Assembly: GCA_900112325.1 (NCBI GenBank) | Contig: FOLJ01000007.1 | Span: forward strand, 273,449-337,448 | Length of the DNA stretch: 64,000 nt | Reading direction: 5' to 3' | From: Micromonospora sediminimaris | GTDB taxonomy: Bacteria > Actinomycetota > Actinomycetes > Mycobacteriales > Micromonosporaceae | Program-made: the position numbers and the translations under genes | The notes under the pieces: model-generated | Told to the model about the DNA's origin: nothing | Seen by the model: the letters and a program-made list of their open reading frames with translations, nothing else | Database searches by the model: none | In this document: positions 1 through 7,909 of the stretch, piece by piece | How positions within the stretch are numbered: position 1 is the stretch's first letter | Layout: every line of letters starts with the position of its first letter

Positions 1-57
1 ATCGAGTTCGCCGACGGCATCCACGTCCAGCCGGGGGCCGAACGCATCGCTGGTTGA
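1..57 (+). CDS. C-terminal end of an unidentified protein
   Basis: An open frame enters from the left edge and ends at a TGA at 55-57, giving 18 residues that finish in ...GAERIAG. Codon use is GC-biased like the neighbours, and a strong hairpin follows 10 bases later, as expected for the end of a gene. The fragment is too short to assign a family. Confidence 0.5.
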   Translation: MEFADGIHVQPGAERIAG

Positions 58-67
58 CGTCCGTCAT

Positions 68-97
68 CCGCCGCGCACTCCGCAAGGTGCGCGGCGG
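68..97. terminator. GC-rich hairpin, probable bidirectional terminator
   Basis: An 11-bp perfect inverted repeat (CCGCCGCGCAC / GTGCGCGGCGG) with an 8-base loop lies between the end of the truncated left gene and the end of the convergent DUF4260 gene. No U-tract follows, which is usual for actinobacterial terminators. Confidence 0.7.
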
Positions 98-129
98 GTG
101 AGGCAGGACGACCGCCGAGCTGGCGCGGC

Positions 130-522
130 TCAGGGGGCGGGCCGCTTGGCCTTTCCGATCCGGCCGAGGTGGGTGTGCTCGAACCCCTCGGTCGTCTTGA
201 GGCCGTAGCCGAGGGCGCGATCGACGGCGATGTGGAACACCCACGCGATGGCGAGGATGCCGAGCCAGTCGATCGGGTCACGGAACGCCGCGAAGGCCAC
301 CGCGACCGCGCCGAGCAGCGCCGGCAGCGCGTACGAGTGCACCAGGTTGTAGCAGACGGCACCCACCCGCGGACCGCGCAGATAACCGACCATCGACAGG
401 TCGAAGATGAGGAAGAGGGCGAGCAACCACCACCAGGCGTACCCGACGGCGACGGTGACCACGACGGCGAAGGCTGCCACGACAACGCTTTCGATGCGCT
501 GCGTCTGGACCGGGTTCAACAT
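130..522 (-). CDS. DUF4260 family membrane protein
   Basis: This is a 130-residue protein with four likely membrane segments. It carries the family's characteristic stretches: DLSMVGYLRGPRVGA, then YNLVHSYALP, and near the C-terminus HIAVDRALGYGLK followed by F.HTHLGRIG. The ATG at 522 is chosen because AGGAG sits 7 bases upstream; an in-frame ATG further upstream lacks this support. DUF4260 has no known function. It sits 28 bp downstream of the response regulator gene on the same strand and could be co-transcribed with the two-component system, but nothing else ties it to that role. The family call is confident; the function is unknown. Confidence 0.8.
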   Translation of the reverse strand: MLNPVQTQRIESVVVAAFAVVVTVAVGYAWWWLLALFLIFDLSMVGYLRGPRVGAVCYNLVHSYALPALLGAVAVAFAAFRDPIDWLGILAIAWVFHIAVDRALGYGLKTTEGFEHTHLGRIGKAKRPAP

Positions 523-550
523 CCGATATCTCCTAATGTGGCGTTCCGGG

Positions 551-1156
551 TCACAGCCAGTCGTGTTCGCGGGCGTAGCGCGCGGCCTCATGACGGGTGT
601 GGGTCTGGGTCTTCTGCATGGCGTTGGAGAGGTAGTTGCGGACGGTGCCCTGAGCGAGGTGGAGCCGGGCGGCGATGTCAGCGACCGAGTAGCCCTCGCT
701 GGTGACCCGCAGCACGTCGAGTTCGCGCTCGGTGAGTGGGCAGTCGTCGACGATGGCGAGCGCGGAGACGTCCGGGTCGATCCACCGTTTGCCCGCGTGC
801 AGGTCGGTGATGACGGCGGCGATGTGGGCCGGCTCGGCCGACTTGCTGACGAAGCCCTGGACGCCGAGCTTCAGTGCCTTTCGCAGCACGCCGGGCCGAG
901 CATGCCGGGTCAGCATGAGAACCACCTGCTCCGGTCGGACGCGGCGGATCTGCGTGATGGCGCCGAGGCCGTCCACGCCCGGCATCTCCAGGTCGATGAC
1001 GAGCACGTCGGGCCGGTGCCGCAGGGTGGCCTCGACGGCGGTGTCGCCGTCGGTCGCCTCGGCGACGATGTCGATGTCGCCTTCGAGCGGAAGCAGCGCG
1101 GCCAGCGCCTTACGCAGCAGGGCCTCGTCGTCAGCGAGCACGATGGCGGTGGTCAT
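551..1156 (-). CDS. NarL/LuxR-family response regulator
   Basis: This 201-residue DNA-binding response regulator has an N-terminal receiver domain with the acidic pair D9/D10, phospho-acceptor D55 (in VIDLEMPG), T83 and K105. The C-terminal LuxR-type helix-turn-helix spans about residues 139-195 (LTERELDVLR ... IAARLHLAQGTVRNYL). Its ATG overlaps the stop of the sensor kinase gene by ATGA, so the two are translationally coupled. The arrangement resembles DesK/DesR and other systems that control a neighbouring ABC exporter. The probable target is the long inverted repeat at 2337-2378, between this operon and the divergent ABC genes (inference). The signal is unknown. Confidence 0.92.
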   Translation of the reverse strand: MTTAIVLADDEALLRKALAALLPLEGDIDIVAEATDGDTAVEATLRHRPDVLVIDLEMPGVDGLGAITQIRRVRPEQVVLMLTRHARPGVLRKALKLGVQGFVSKSAEPAHIAAVITDLHAGKRWIDPDVSALAIVDDCPLTERELDVLRVTSEGYSVADIAARLHLAQGTVRNYLSNAMQKTQTHTRHEAARYAREHDWL

Positions 1157-2304
1157 CGGTCCTCCTCCGCAGCGCCGCCGGCGGCGGCATCGGCACGAGC
1201 GGGCGGGAAGCTCGCGGCGGTCAGGAAGCGCCCGTCCTGCTGTTGCACGGTCAGTTCGCCGCCGTCGGCCGCCAACCGTTGTCGGAGGCTGGACAGTCCT
1301 CTGAGCTCGGGCAGCGTATCGCTGCTCACGCCGTCGTTGACGATCGCGATGCCGGCTTCGGAGAGCGTGATCTGCACCTGGGTGGCCTGTGCGTGTCGCA
1401 GGATGTTGGTGGTGGTCTCGCGCAGGACCTGACCGAGCAGTTCGCTGCTGCGCGGGCCCACCTCGGCCTCCCGGGTCACCCGGACCCGGATGCCCGCCGC
1501 CTCGAACAGGTTCTTCGCATTTTCGAGTTCCGCTGAGAGGTTGAGTCGGCGCTGGGCGTACGCCAGCTCCTTGGTCTGGGCGATGGTGTCGCTGACCAGA
1601 GCGTACGTCTCCCGCAGCTCCTTCTCGGCACGATCGGTGTCGCGGAGCATCAGCTTCCGGGCCAGCGCGATCTTCAGCTTGACCACGTGCAGGGTGTGGC
1701 CCTGGATGTCGTGCAGATCGCTGGCGAAGCGGACGCGTTCGCGGATGACCGCCAGCTCCGCCTCGCGCTCCCGAGCGTGATCCAGCTCCCGGATGAGGTC
1801 GTAGAAACGCTCGCCGACGATCGTCAGGACGGTCACCAGGATGGTGAGGCCGGTCGGGACGAGGACGTAGGTGATCAGGACGCCGCGTACGTCGTCCTGA
1901 TCGACCAGGAACCGCATCGCGCCGACGGCGGCGACGTAGCTGAACAGCCCGACCGCTGCCAGGGCCCGGCGTCGTACCTGGCGGAGGGCGAGAGACCCCA
2001 CGGCGCAGACACCCCAGTAGGCGTTGGGGCTGCCGGTCAGCAGCACCCCGAGCGGCCACACCACAGCCCCGACGATCGTGCAGGGCAGGGCGACCCGGGC
2101 GAGGTCGTCCGCCGTCCAGCGTTCGAAGGCCACCACCGCCGCCACAGCACCCGGGGCCAGGACGATGAGATGCCACCAGGTGTGCGCGTCGGTGGCCAGG
2201 AGAATCACCGCGGCGAACACGACCGGCGGAAGTGACGTGAGGAGATTGATCCGGCGCAGCCGCCTCTGCGTCGTCTTGGTGAAGGCCGGCGATCTCGCGG
2301 TCAC
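1153..2304 (-). CDS. Sensor histidine kinase, HisKA_3 (NarX/DesK) type
   Basis: This is a 383-residue membrane sensor kinase. Five or six hydrophobic segments occupy about residues 20-165, with little extracellular sequence. A coiled linker leads to a HisKA_3 dimerisation domain with phospho-acceptor H198 in SDLHDIQGHTLH. A HATPase_c domain follows, with an N-box-like TTTNILRHAQAT and a degenerate G-box region around IVNDGVSS. The large membrane domain and short loops suggest it senses membrane state or a membrane-active compound, as in DesK or LiaS-like kinases (inference). It is the first gene of the minus-strand operon and overlaps the regulator by 4 bp. Confidence 0.9.
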   Translation of the reverse strand: MTARSPAFTKTTQRRLRRINLLTSLPPVVFAAVILLATDAHTWWHLIVLAPGAVAAVVAFERWTADDLARVALPCTIVGAVVWPLGVLLTGSPNAYWGVCAVGSLALRQVRRRALAAVGLFSYVAAVGAMRFLVDQDDVRGVLITYVLVPTGLTILVTVLTIVGERFYDLIRELDHAREREAELAVIRERVRFASDLHDIQGHTLHVVKLKIALARKLMLRDTDRAEKELRETYALVSDTIAQTKELAYAQRRLNLSAELENAKNLFEAAGIRVRVTREAEVGPRSSELLGQVLRETTTNILRHAQATQVQITLSEAGIAIVNDGVSSDTLPELRGLSSLRQRLAADGGELTVQQQDGRFLTAASFPPARADAAAGGAAEEDR

Positions 2305-2336
2305 CTGCCCAGTATTCTGCCGATCCTGCTCGGCGG

Positions 2337-2378
2337 CAGTGACACCACGTCACATGTACCCGTGACGTGGCACCACTG
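2337..2378. promoter_or_regulatory. Long inverted repeat between the two-component system and the ABC exporter
   Basis: The arms CAGTGACACCACGTCAC (2337-2353) and GTGACGTGGCACCACTG (2362-2378) are reverse complements at 14 of 17 positions. The inner 9 bp (CCACGTCAC/GTGACGTGG) are perfect and the spacer is 8 bp. The site lies 33 bp upstream of both the sensor kinase start (2304) and the ABC ATPase start (2412). A two-fold symmetric site in a divergent regulator/exporter promoter is best read as the operator of the LuxR-type regulator. This is inferred from position and symmetry only. Confidence 0.7.
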
Positions 2379-2411
2379 ATGGATCGGAGCGATCGCTGCT
2401 GTCATTGGGGC

Positions 2412-3293
2412 ATGTCCACGACACCAGTCATCGAAGTCGAACGGCTCAACGTCAGGTACGGCGACTTCCACGCCGTGAAGGACCTGTCCTTCGAGGTCCG
2501 GCGTGGGGAACTGTACGCGCTGCTCGGCACGAACGGGGCGGGGAAGACCTCGACCCTGGAGACCATCGAGGGGCACCGGACGCCGACCTCCGGCAGCGTG
2601 CGCGTCTTCGGGCACCAACCGGGTGACCGCCGGCTGGTACGTCCCCGGATGGGTGTCATGCTCCAGGAGAGTGGTTTCTCCCCGGACCTCACGGTCCGCG
2701 AATCGGTCCGGCTGATCGGCACCCTCACCCGGCGGACCGACGACGTCGACCGGGTGCTCGACGTCGTCGATCTCACCAGCAAGGCCGGCCGGAAGGTCTC
2801 CCAGCTCTCCGGCGGGGAGAAGCGGCGGCTGGACTTCGCCACCGCCGTCTACGGCACCCCGGAGCTGATCTTTCTTGACGAGCCGACCACCGGCCTGGAC
2901 GTCCAGTCGCGCGACCACCTGTGGACGACCGTGGACCGGCTCCGCGAGAACGGCGCGACAATCGTGCTCACCACGCACTACCTGGAGGAGGCACAGGAGC
3001 GCGCCGACCGGATCGGGCTCATGCACGAGGGCACCTTCCACCGGGAGGGCACCGTCTCCGAACTGACCCGGACCCTGCCGGCGGTCATCCGCTTCTCGCT
3101 GCCACCGACGGTCCCGGCGCTGCCGTTGCAGGCGACCAGGGACGGTGACGGCAAGGTCGTGATCGAGACCTTCGGCCTGCAGAAGGACCTGCACATCCTG
3201 CTCTCCTGGGCGCAGGACAACGCCGTGGAGCTGCGGGACCTGGAGGCCGGGCCGACCCGCCTCGACAACGTCTTCCGCGCCATAAGTGGCTGA
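2412..3293 (+). CDS. ABC exporter ATP-binding protein
   Basis: This 293-residue ATPase is of the drug/antibiotic exporter type (CcmA/DrrA-like). Walker A is GTNGAGKT at 39-46, the Q-loop is in VMLQESG near 85, the signature LSGGE is at 132-136, Walker B is LIFLDEP at 152-158, and the H-loop is TTHYLEEA. The ATG at 2412 follows a GGGG tract; in-frame codons further upstream would run through the palindrome, so they are rejected. It is followed 26 bp later by its permease. The context of a divergent sensor kinase and regulator suggests inducible export of a toxic or membrane-active compound (inference). Confidence 0.93.
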   Translation: MSTTPVIEVERLNVRYGDFHAVKDLSFEVRRGELYALLGTNGAGKTSTLETIEGHRTPTSGSVRVFGHQPGDRRLVRPRMGVMLQESGFSPDLTVRESVRLIGTLTRRTDDVDRVLDVVDLTSKAGRKVSQLSGGEKRRLDFATAVYGTPELIFLDEPTTGLDVQSRDHLWTTVDRLRENGATIVLTTHYLEEAQERADRIGLMHEGTFHREGTVSELTRTLPAVIRFSLPPTVPALPLQATRDGDGKVVIETFGLQKDLHILLSWAQDNAVELRDLEAGPTRLDNVFRAISG

Positions 3294-3319
3294 CTCGCTT
3301 CCCGAGAGGAAACCTTCCC

Positions 3320-4039
3320 GTGCTCCCCATCGCCTTCAGTGAGCTGATCCAGATCTTCCGGAACCGGCTGGTGCTGGTCACCAGCTTCATCATTCCGGTG
3401 GTCGTCTCCGCGTACTTCGTCCGTCAGCACGAAACCTTCGCCGCCCTCGGCAGTCTCGGCTACATCGCGGCGATCGTGCTGTTCACAGTTGCCGCGTTCG
3501 GGCTCTACGCCACGACTGTGACCACCCTGGCGTCCCGGCGGCAGAATCTCTTCCTCAAACGGCTGCGCTCCACGGCCATCGGGGACGCCGGCATTCTCGC
3601 CGGCCTCCTGCTGCCCGCCACGTTGATCGCCGTGGTGCAGGTGGCTGCGATCCTGACCGCGCTGGCCATGGTTGCCGGCGGGCCGGCCAACATTCCCTTG
3701 CTGGTGGTGGCGATCGTCGCGACCGTGGCCATGCTGATCGGCCTGGGACTGGCCACCGCCGGCCTGACGAATTCACCCGAGCACGCCCAGGTCACCACCC
3801 TGCCCGTCATGCTCGGTGTGATCGGTGTCGCCAGCTGGGTGGGCATCAGCGGCACCGAGGACCTCGCCCTGCTCAAGCGGCTGCTGCCCGGTGGTTCCGC
3901 TACCGAGATGGTGATGAACGCCTGGAACGGTGGCGTCGCGGTGACCGACTCCCTGCTCCTGCTGGCTCCGACGTTGGGCTGGGTCGTCGTCGCCGTCGTG
4001 CTGGCCACCCGTCTCTTCAACTGGGAGCCCCGCCGCTGA
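3320..4039 (+). CDS. ABC-2 type exporter permease
   Basis: This 239-residue integral membrane protein has about six hydrophobic segments, consistent with the ABC-2 permease family. The first follows a short cytoplasmic start (MLPIAFSELIQIFRNRL). GAGAGGAAACC precedes the start and gives a ribosome site. It partners the ATPase 26 bp upstream, and together they should form a homodimeric 2+2 exporter. The substrate cannot be inferred. Confidence 0.88.
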   Translation: MLPIAFSELIQIFRNRLVLVTSFIIPVVVSAYFVRQHETFAALGSLGYIAAIVLFTVAAFGLYATTVTTLASRRQNLFLKRLRSTAIGDAGILAGLLLPATLIAVVQVAAILTALAMVAGGPANIPLLVVAIVATVAMLIGLGLATAGLTNSPEHAQVTTLPVMLGVIGVASWVGISGTEDLALLKRLLPGGSATEMVMNAWNGGVAVTDSLLLLAPTLGWVVVAVVLATRLFNWEPRR

Positions 4040-4170
4040 GGTGCCAAGCCCTGTGGGGCGCCCTGGCGATTCCCCGAACGCCGATCCGACCAGACCGCAC
4101 ACCGCCGAGAAAGACGTACGCCGAAGGAGTGACCTTGACTCCTCCAGCCATCTCCAGAGAGGTCTGACCG

Positions 4171-4872
4171 ATGACCCGGCAACCCGACAATTCCTCAGGC
4201 ACGCCTGCCGAGACGGCGTCGACTCTGGTCGAGGATCTGCTACTCCTGCTGTTCCAGCCGAGGTCGGGCACCATCGCCGGAGAGAACATCCTCTTCTACG
4301 TCCTCGCCGGGGCCGTACTCGCAGATCTCGCCCTTGCCGACCGGGTGACGATGGCGGACCGACGCAAGGTGAAGATCGTCGAGGGTCAGGCACCGTCGGA
4401 TGATCTTCTCCGGTCAGCGTGGGACTACCTCTCCGAGAAACCCCGCGGTGTCCAGACGGTGCTCGCCGCGATCGGCCCGGAGCTGCGCAAGCCGGTGTTG
4501 GAGCGGCTCGTCGAACGCGGCGACATCACCCGGGAGGACCGGAAGATGCTCGGCCTGTTCCGTACAACTGCGCTGCGCGACGGTGGCACCGGACGCCGCG
4601 CGCGTCTGCTGGAGGAGGTCCGGCAGGTCCTCGTGGACGGCTTGGAACCGTCGGCCCGGGTAGCTGCGCTCGCGGCACTGCTGTCGGGCAGCGGAACTCT
4701 TCCCCAGTTCTACCGCGACATCCCGTGGACCACACCCGTGATCAAACGAGCGAAGGAACTTGAGCAGGGCAACTGGGGGGCTGGTGCCGCAGCGGAAGCC
4801 GTGACCCGGACCATGACCGCGACCGTCGTCAACAGTGTCATCGTCACCACCACCGTGATCCCCCGCAGCTGA
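4171..4872 (+). CDS. GPP34 (GOLPH3-like) family protein
   Basis: This 233-residue protein belongs to the family that includes eukaryotic GOLPH3/Vps74. It shows the family's N-terminal LVEDLLLLLFQPRSG, then VLAGAVLADLAL, the charged R.DRRKVKIVEG segment, a central WDYLSEKPRGVQTVL helix and LVERGDITRE. In eukaryotes the fold binds phosphatidylinositol-4-phosphate and retains Golgi glycosyltransferases. The many actinobacterial copies have no assigned function. It is in the same direction as the ABC exporter but 131 bp away. The N-terminal run of five leucines and the alanine-rich C-terminus are notable. Confidence 0.85.
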   Translation: MTRQPDNSSGTPAETASTLVEDLLLLLFQPRSGTIAGENILFYVLAGAVLADLALADRVTMADRRKVKIVEGQAPSDDLLRSAWDYLSEKPRGVQTVLAAIGPELRKPVLERLVERGDITREDRKMLGLFRTTALRDGGTGRRARLLEEVRQVLVDGLEPSARVAALAALLSGSGTLPQFYRDIPWTTPVIKRAKELEQGNWGAGAAAEAVTRTMTATVVNSVIVTTTVIPRS

Positions 4873-4893
4873 CCCGCGCGGGTAACCCAGCCT

Positions 4894-4953
4894 GCAACTT
4901 CGCGGATGTTGTCGTGTCTTGTGGGCCGCAGGCAGCAGCATCACCGAAGTTGC
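4894..4953. repeat. Dispersed GCAAC-TC hairpin element, copy 1
   Basis: An 18-bp arm starting GCAACTTCGCGG (4894-4911) pairs at 15 of 18 positions with 4936-4953, which ends CCGAAGTTGC. The 24-base loop includes GGCAGCAG. The element lies between the convergent ends of the GPP34 gene and the oxidoreductase gene. Related copies occur at 22299, 29238 and 48006. Confidence 0.75.
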
Positions 4954-4977
4954 GGGCCGGGAGCCGGCGGGGACGGG

Positions 4978-5595
4978 TCAGGTGTAGAGGTTTGCGGCGT
5001 ACTGGGGGCCGTAGTGGCGTTCGAGGTCGACGAGGGCGTCCGCCGGGGCCTCGACCTCCTTGATCAGGCGGGCCCGGCTGGGCAGCGGGTCCGCTGGCCA
5101 GGTCTCCGGCTGCCAGAGCTGGGACCGGAGAAACGCCTTCGCGCAGTGGTAGAAGATCTGCTCGATCTCGACCACCACGGCGAGCACCGGCCGGTGCCCC
5201 TTGACCACCATGGCGTCGAACCAGGGCGCGTCACGGAGCAGCCGCGCCCGGCCGTTGATCCGCAGGGTGTCGGTGCGCCCTGGGATGAGGAAGATCAGGC
5301 CGACGTGCGGATTCGCCAGGATGTTGCGGTAGCCGTCGGCGCGCTTGTTGCCGGGACGCTCCGGAATGGCGATGGTCCGCTCGTCCAGCACATGAGCGAA
5401 ACCCGCCGGGTCACCCTTGGGTGAGACGTCGCAGGTGCCGTCCGCTCCGGCGGTGGCCACCAGACAGAAAGGCGACGCGGCGAGCCACTGCCGGTCACGC
5501 TCGTGCAGTTCGGTGCGCTCCTTGGCGACTGCGCGGGGTGCCGGGGTGCCGAGCAGCTCGGTCAATTCGGCTGCGGATGTGATCTCCACCGTCAC
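4978..5595 (-). CDS. Pyridoxamine-phosphate-oxidase-like flavin oxidoreductase
   Basis: This 205-residue protein is of the split-barrel FMN-binding family (MSMEG_1061/PPOX class). Visible features are FCLVATAGADGTCDVSPKGD near residue 50, the strand VGLIFLIPGRTDTLRING, and the C-terminal IEQIFYHCAKAFLRSQLW, typical of this subgroup. GTG at 5595 is chosen because GGGGAGG lies 6 bases upstream; the in-frame ATG at 5610 lies before that ribosome site and has none of its own. The likely role is FMN- or F420-dependent reduction or oxidation of a small molecule; the substrate is unknown. It is convergent with the GPP34 gene. Confidence 0.85.
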   Translation of the reverse strand: MTVEITSAAELTELLGTPAPRAVAKERTELHERDRQWLAASPFCLVATAGADGTCDVSPKGDPAGFAHVLDERTIAIPERPGNKRADGYRNILANPHVGLIFLIPGRTDTLRINGRARLLRDAPWFDAMVVKGHRPVLAVVVEIEQIFYHCAKAFLRSQLWQPETWPADPLPSRARLIKEVEAPADALVDLERHYGPQYAANLYT

Positions 5596-5746
5596 TGGGT
5601 GCCTCCCCATGGAGTTGACCGTGGTGGCGGCACCCGGGCGGGAAACCGCCGCGGTCAGTCTAGTCGCGCCCGCCCGTGAGGTTTGTCCCTCGGTGACCGG
5701 GGTACCGGCCCACTGAGCGCCCTCGGAGAGCAGTGGAGGCCCGGAG

Positions 5747-6253
5747 ATGGAGAGTCGGCTCAAGATCCTGGGGCATCCCGTCCATCCGATGCTCGTGATG
5801 TTTCCGTTCGCCCTGCTGGTCACGGCCGTGCTCTTCGACGTCATCGATACGGTCGGCGGGCCGGACTTCCTCGGCGAGGTGGCGTACTGGAACCTCACCG
5901 TCGGCCTGATCGGCGGCCTGCTGGCCGCGGCGGCCGGGACGTTCGACCTGCTGGCCATCCCTTCCGGTACCCGCGCCAAGCGGGTGGCGCTGACCCACGC
6001 CGCCGCGAACGTCGCGGTGATCCTGCTCTTCGCCGCCGTCTGGGTGGTACGGCTCAACGCCGACTCGCGCGGCGCGGGCGGGGCACTGATCGCCATCGAG
6101 GTGGTGGCGCTCGGCATCCTCGGGGTCGGCGGCTGGCTCGGTGGTGAACTCGTCGACCGGCTCGGGGTCGGGGTCGACCGGGAGGCCAGCCTCGACGCGC
6201 CGAGTTCCCTGCGGCCGGTGGCCGCCAGTCAACGGATGGGAGATGCGCGATGA
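5747..6253 (+). CDS. DUF2231 membrane protein
   Basis: This 168-residue protein has four membrane segments. It begins with the hallmark LGHPVHPMLVMFPFALL, followed by GEVAYWN and GLLAAAAGTFDLLAIP, as in DUF2231 proteins. The C-terminal 40 residues are polar. It overlaps the Hsp20 gene by ATGA, so the two form an operon. DUF2231 proteins are often found beside stress or metal genes but have no defined biochemistry. GAG-rich sequence just upstream of the ATG acts as ribosome site. Confidence 0.88.
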   Translation: MESRLKILGHPVHPMLVMFPFALLVTAVLFDVIDTVGGPDFLGEVAYWNLTVGLIGGLLAAAAGTFDLLAIPSGTRAKRVALTHAAANVAVILLFAAVWVVRLNADSRGAGGALIAIEVVALGILGVGGWLGGELVDRLGVGVDREASLDAPSSLRPVAASQRMGDAR

Positions 6254-6783
6254 CCAGGCCGGGACGCGGCTGGCGGGGCGGTCAGCAGGGCTGGGATCCG
6301 ATGGGCGAGTTGCAGTCGCTGCGGGCCGAGCTGAGCCGGCTGGTCGGTGGTCGACCGGGTCCGCCCGAGGTGGAGCTGGGCGAGACCAGCGACGGCTGGG
6401 AGGTGGTCGTCCGGCTGCCCGGCGTCGCTCCGGAGGAGGTCGCGGTGGAACTGGACGACCGCGAGCTGTGCGTACGGGCGCGTACGGAGGCCGAGGTCAA
6501 CGCCGACCATGGCATTCCCGGCGGGTTCGAGACCCGGGGCTTCGAGTACCGCGTGCAGTTGCCGTCGCGAGTGGACCCTGAGGCGATCGACGCGGTGATG
6601 GACCACGGTCTGCTGCGGGTACGGCTGCCCCGGGCGAACCGGCCCGCGCCACGCACCATCACCGTCGGTCGTACCGGCCCACGTCCGGCCGGCGCGTCCG
6701 GCGGTGTGCCGAGCAGCGTCGACCCGGCGGCGGACCGGGAACTGCACCAGCCGGACGTCGCCACCGGCGATTCCGGTCGGTAG
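6250..6783 (+). CDS. Hsp20/alpha-crystallin family small heat-shock protein
   Basis: This 177-residue protein has an alpha-crystallin domain at roughly residues 37-140. It includes GWEVVVRLPGVAPEEVAVELDD and the closing DHGLLRVRLPRA, the family's G-x-L-x-V/I motif. The C-terminal tail (about 35 residues) is low in complexity and lacks an obvious I-x-I/V anchor beyond TITVGR. The role would be ATP-independent holding of unfolded proteins. It is translationally coupled to DUF2231 upstream, and the GT9 gene starts 8 bp after its stop, so it may lead into the sugar cluster. No HspR or HrcA operator was recognised. Confidence 0.9.
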   Translation: MTRPGRGWRGGQQGWDPMGELQSLRAELSRLVGGRPGPPEVELGETSDGWEVVVRLPGVAPEEVAVELDDRELCVRARTEAEVNADHGIPGGFETRGFEYRVQLPSRVDPEAIDAVMDHGLLRVRLPRANRPAPRTITVGRTGPRPAGASGGVPSSVDPAADRELHQPDVATGDSGR

Positions 6784-6791
6784 CGCGTCCC

Positions 6792-7895
6792 GTGGCCCGG
6801 GCCGTGCTGGAAGAGGCTGCCGACCGGGTGCCCGACGTGGCCCGGATCGCCGTGCTGCGCGCCAACGCGCTCGGTGACTTCATCTTCGTGCTACCCGCGC
6901 TGGAGGCGCTGCGGGCCGCGTACCCCCAAGCGGAGATCGTGTTGCTCGGCGCGCCCTGGCACGCGCAGCTGTGGCGGGACCGGCCGGGCCCGGTCGACCG
7001 GGTAATCGTGGTGCCGCCCGCGCCGGGGATCCGGACGGCGACCGACGGCGAGCCAGAGTCCAGCATGGTCGACTTCCTGGCCGCCGCCCGCGCGGAACGG
7101 TTCGACGTGGCGTTGCAACTGCACGGCGGCGGTGCCAACTCCAACCCGCTGGTGGCCGCGCTCGGTGCCCGGGTCACCGCCGGCCTGCGGGCCGAGGACG
7201 CGCCGCCGCTGGACCGCTGGCTGCGGTACGTCTACTACCAGCACGAGGTGATCCGCTATCTGGAGGCGGTGGCTCTGGTGGGTGCTCCGACCACCACGAT
7301 CACGCCGGCGTTGGCGGTCACCGAAGCCGACCGGGCCGAGGCGCGGGCCGTGCTCGGCGAGCCGGAGCGTCCCCGGGTGGCGCTGCATCCCGGGGCCACC
7401 GACACCCGCCGGCGCTGGCCCGCCGACCGTTTCGGGGAGGTGGCCCGGACGCTGCACACCGACGGGTACGAGGTGCTGGTCACCGGCACCCCGGCCGAGC
7501 AGGAGGTGGTTGACCGGGTGGTCGCCACCGCCGGTGTGCCGGTCCGGCCGCAGGTGGGCACGCTCAGTCTTGGTGGGCTGGCCGGCTGTTACAGCGGCTG
7601 TGAGCTGGTGGTCTCCAACGACACCGGTCCGCTGCACCTGGCTGCCGCCGTCGGTACCCCCACCGTCGGCATCTTCTGGGTCGGCAACCTGATCACCACC
7701 GCTCCGGTGCTACGGGGCCGGCATCGGCCGATCACCTCGTGGACGGTGCACTGTCCGGTCTGCGGGGTGGACTGCACCCCCGGCATCTACCCGCACCGTC
7801 CGGGCGACGGCGACTGCCCGCACCGCGACTCCTTCGTCGTTGACGTGCCGGTCCCCGAGGTGCTCGAAGCCGCCCGGGAGCTGCTGTTCCGCTGA
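6792..7895 (+). CDS. Glycosyltransferase family 9 (heptosyltransferase-like)
   Basis: This 367-residue GT-B enzyme resembles WaaC/WaaF/RfaF heptosyltransferases. It opens with VLRANALGDFIFVLPALEAL and carries the acceptor-side LHGGGANSNPL, the nucleotide-binding ALHPGATDTRRRWP and the C-terminal VSNDTGPLHLAAAVGTPTVG. The GTG at 6792 has no clear ribosome site, and GTG codons further in are possible. A C-terminal segment with four cysteines (HCPVCGVDC ... DCPHR, about residues 318-342) is not part of the E. coli heptosyltransferases and looks metal-binding. With the GT2 and HldE-like genes convergent 14 bp away, this suggests transfer of an ADP-heptose-type sugar onto an unknown surface glycan (inference). 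Confidence 0.88.
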   Translation: MARAVLEEAADRVPDVARIAVLRANALGDFIFVLPALEALRAAYPQAEIVLLGAPWHAQLWRDRPGPVDRVIVVPPAPGIRTATDGEPESSMVDFLAAARAERFDVALQLHGGGANSNPLVAALGARVTAGLRAEDAPPLDRWLRYVYYQHEVIRYLEAVALVGAPTTTITPALAVTEADRAEARAVLGEPERPRVALHPGATDTRRRWPADRFGEVARTLHTDGYEVLVTGTPAEQEVVDRVVATAGVPVRPQVGTLSLGGLAGCYSGCELVVSNDTGPLHLAAAVGTPTVGIFWVGNLITTAPVLRGRHRPITSWTVHCPVCGVDCTPGIYPHRPGDGDCPHRDSFVVDVPVPEVLEAARELLFR

Positions 7896-7909
7896 AGAGA
7901 TCGGTTGGC

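Noticed and set aside
551..2353. A continuous minus-strand frame of 600 codons across both two-component genes
   Set aside because: Only the last 201 codons are the response regulator. The upstream part is an alternate frame of the kinase gene with arginine/glycine-rich nonsense sequence.
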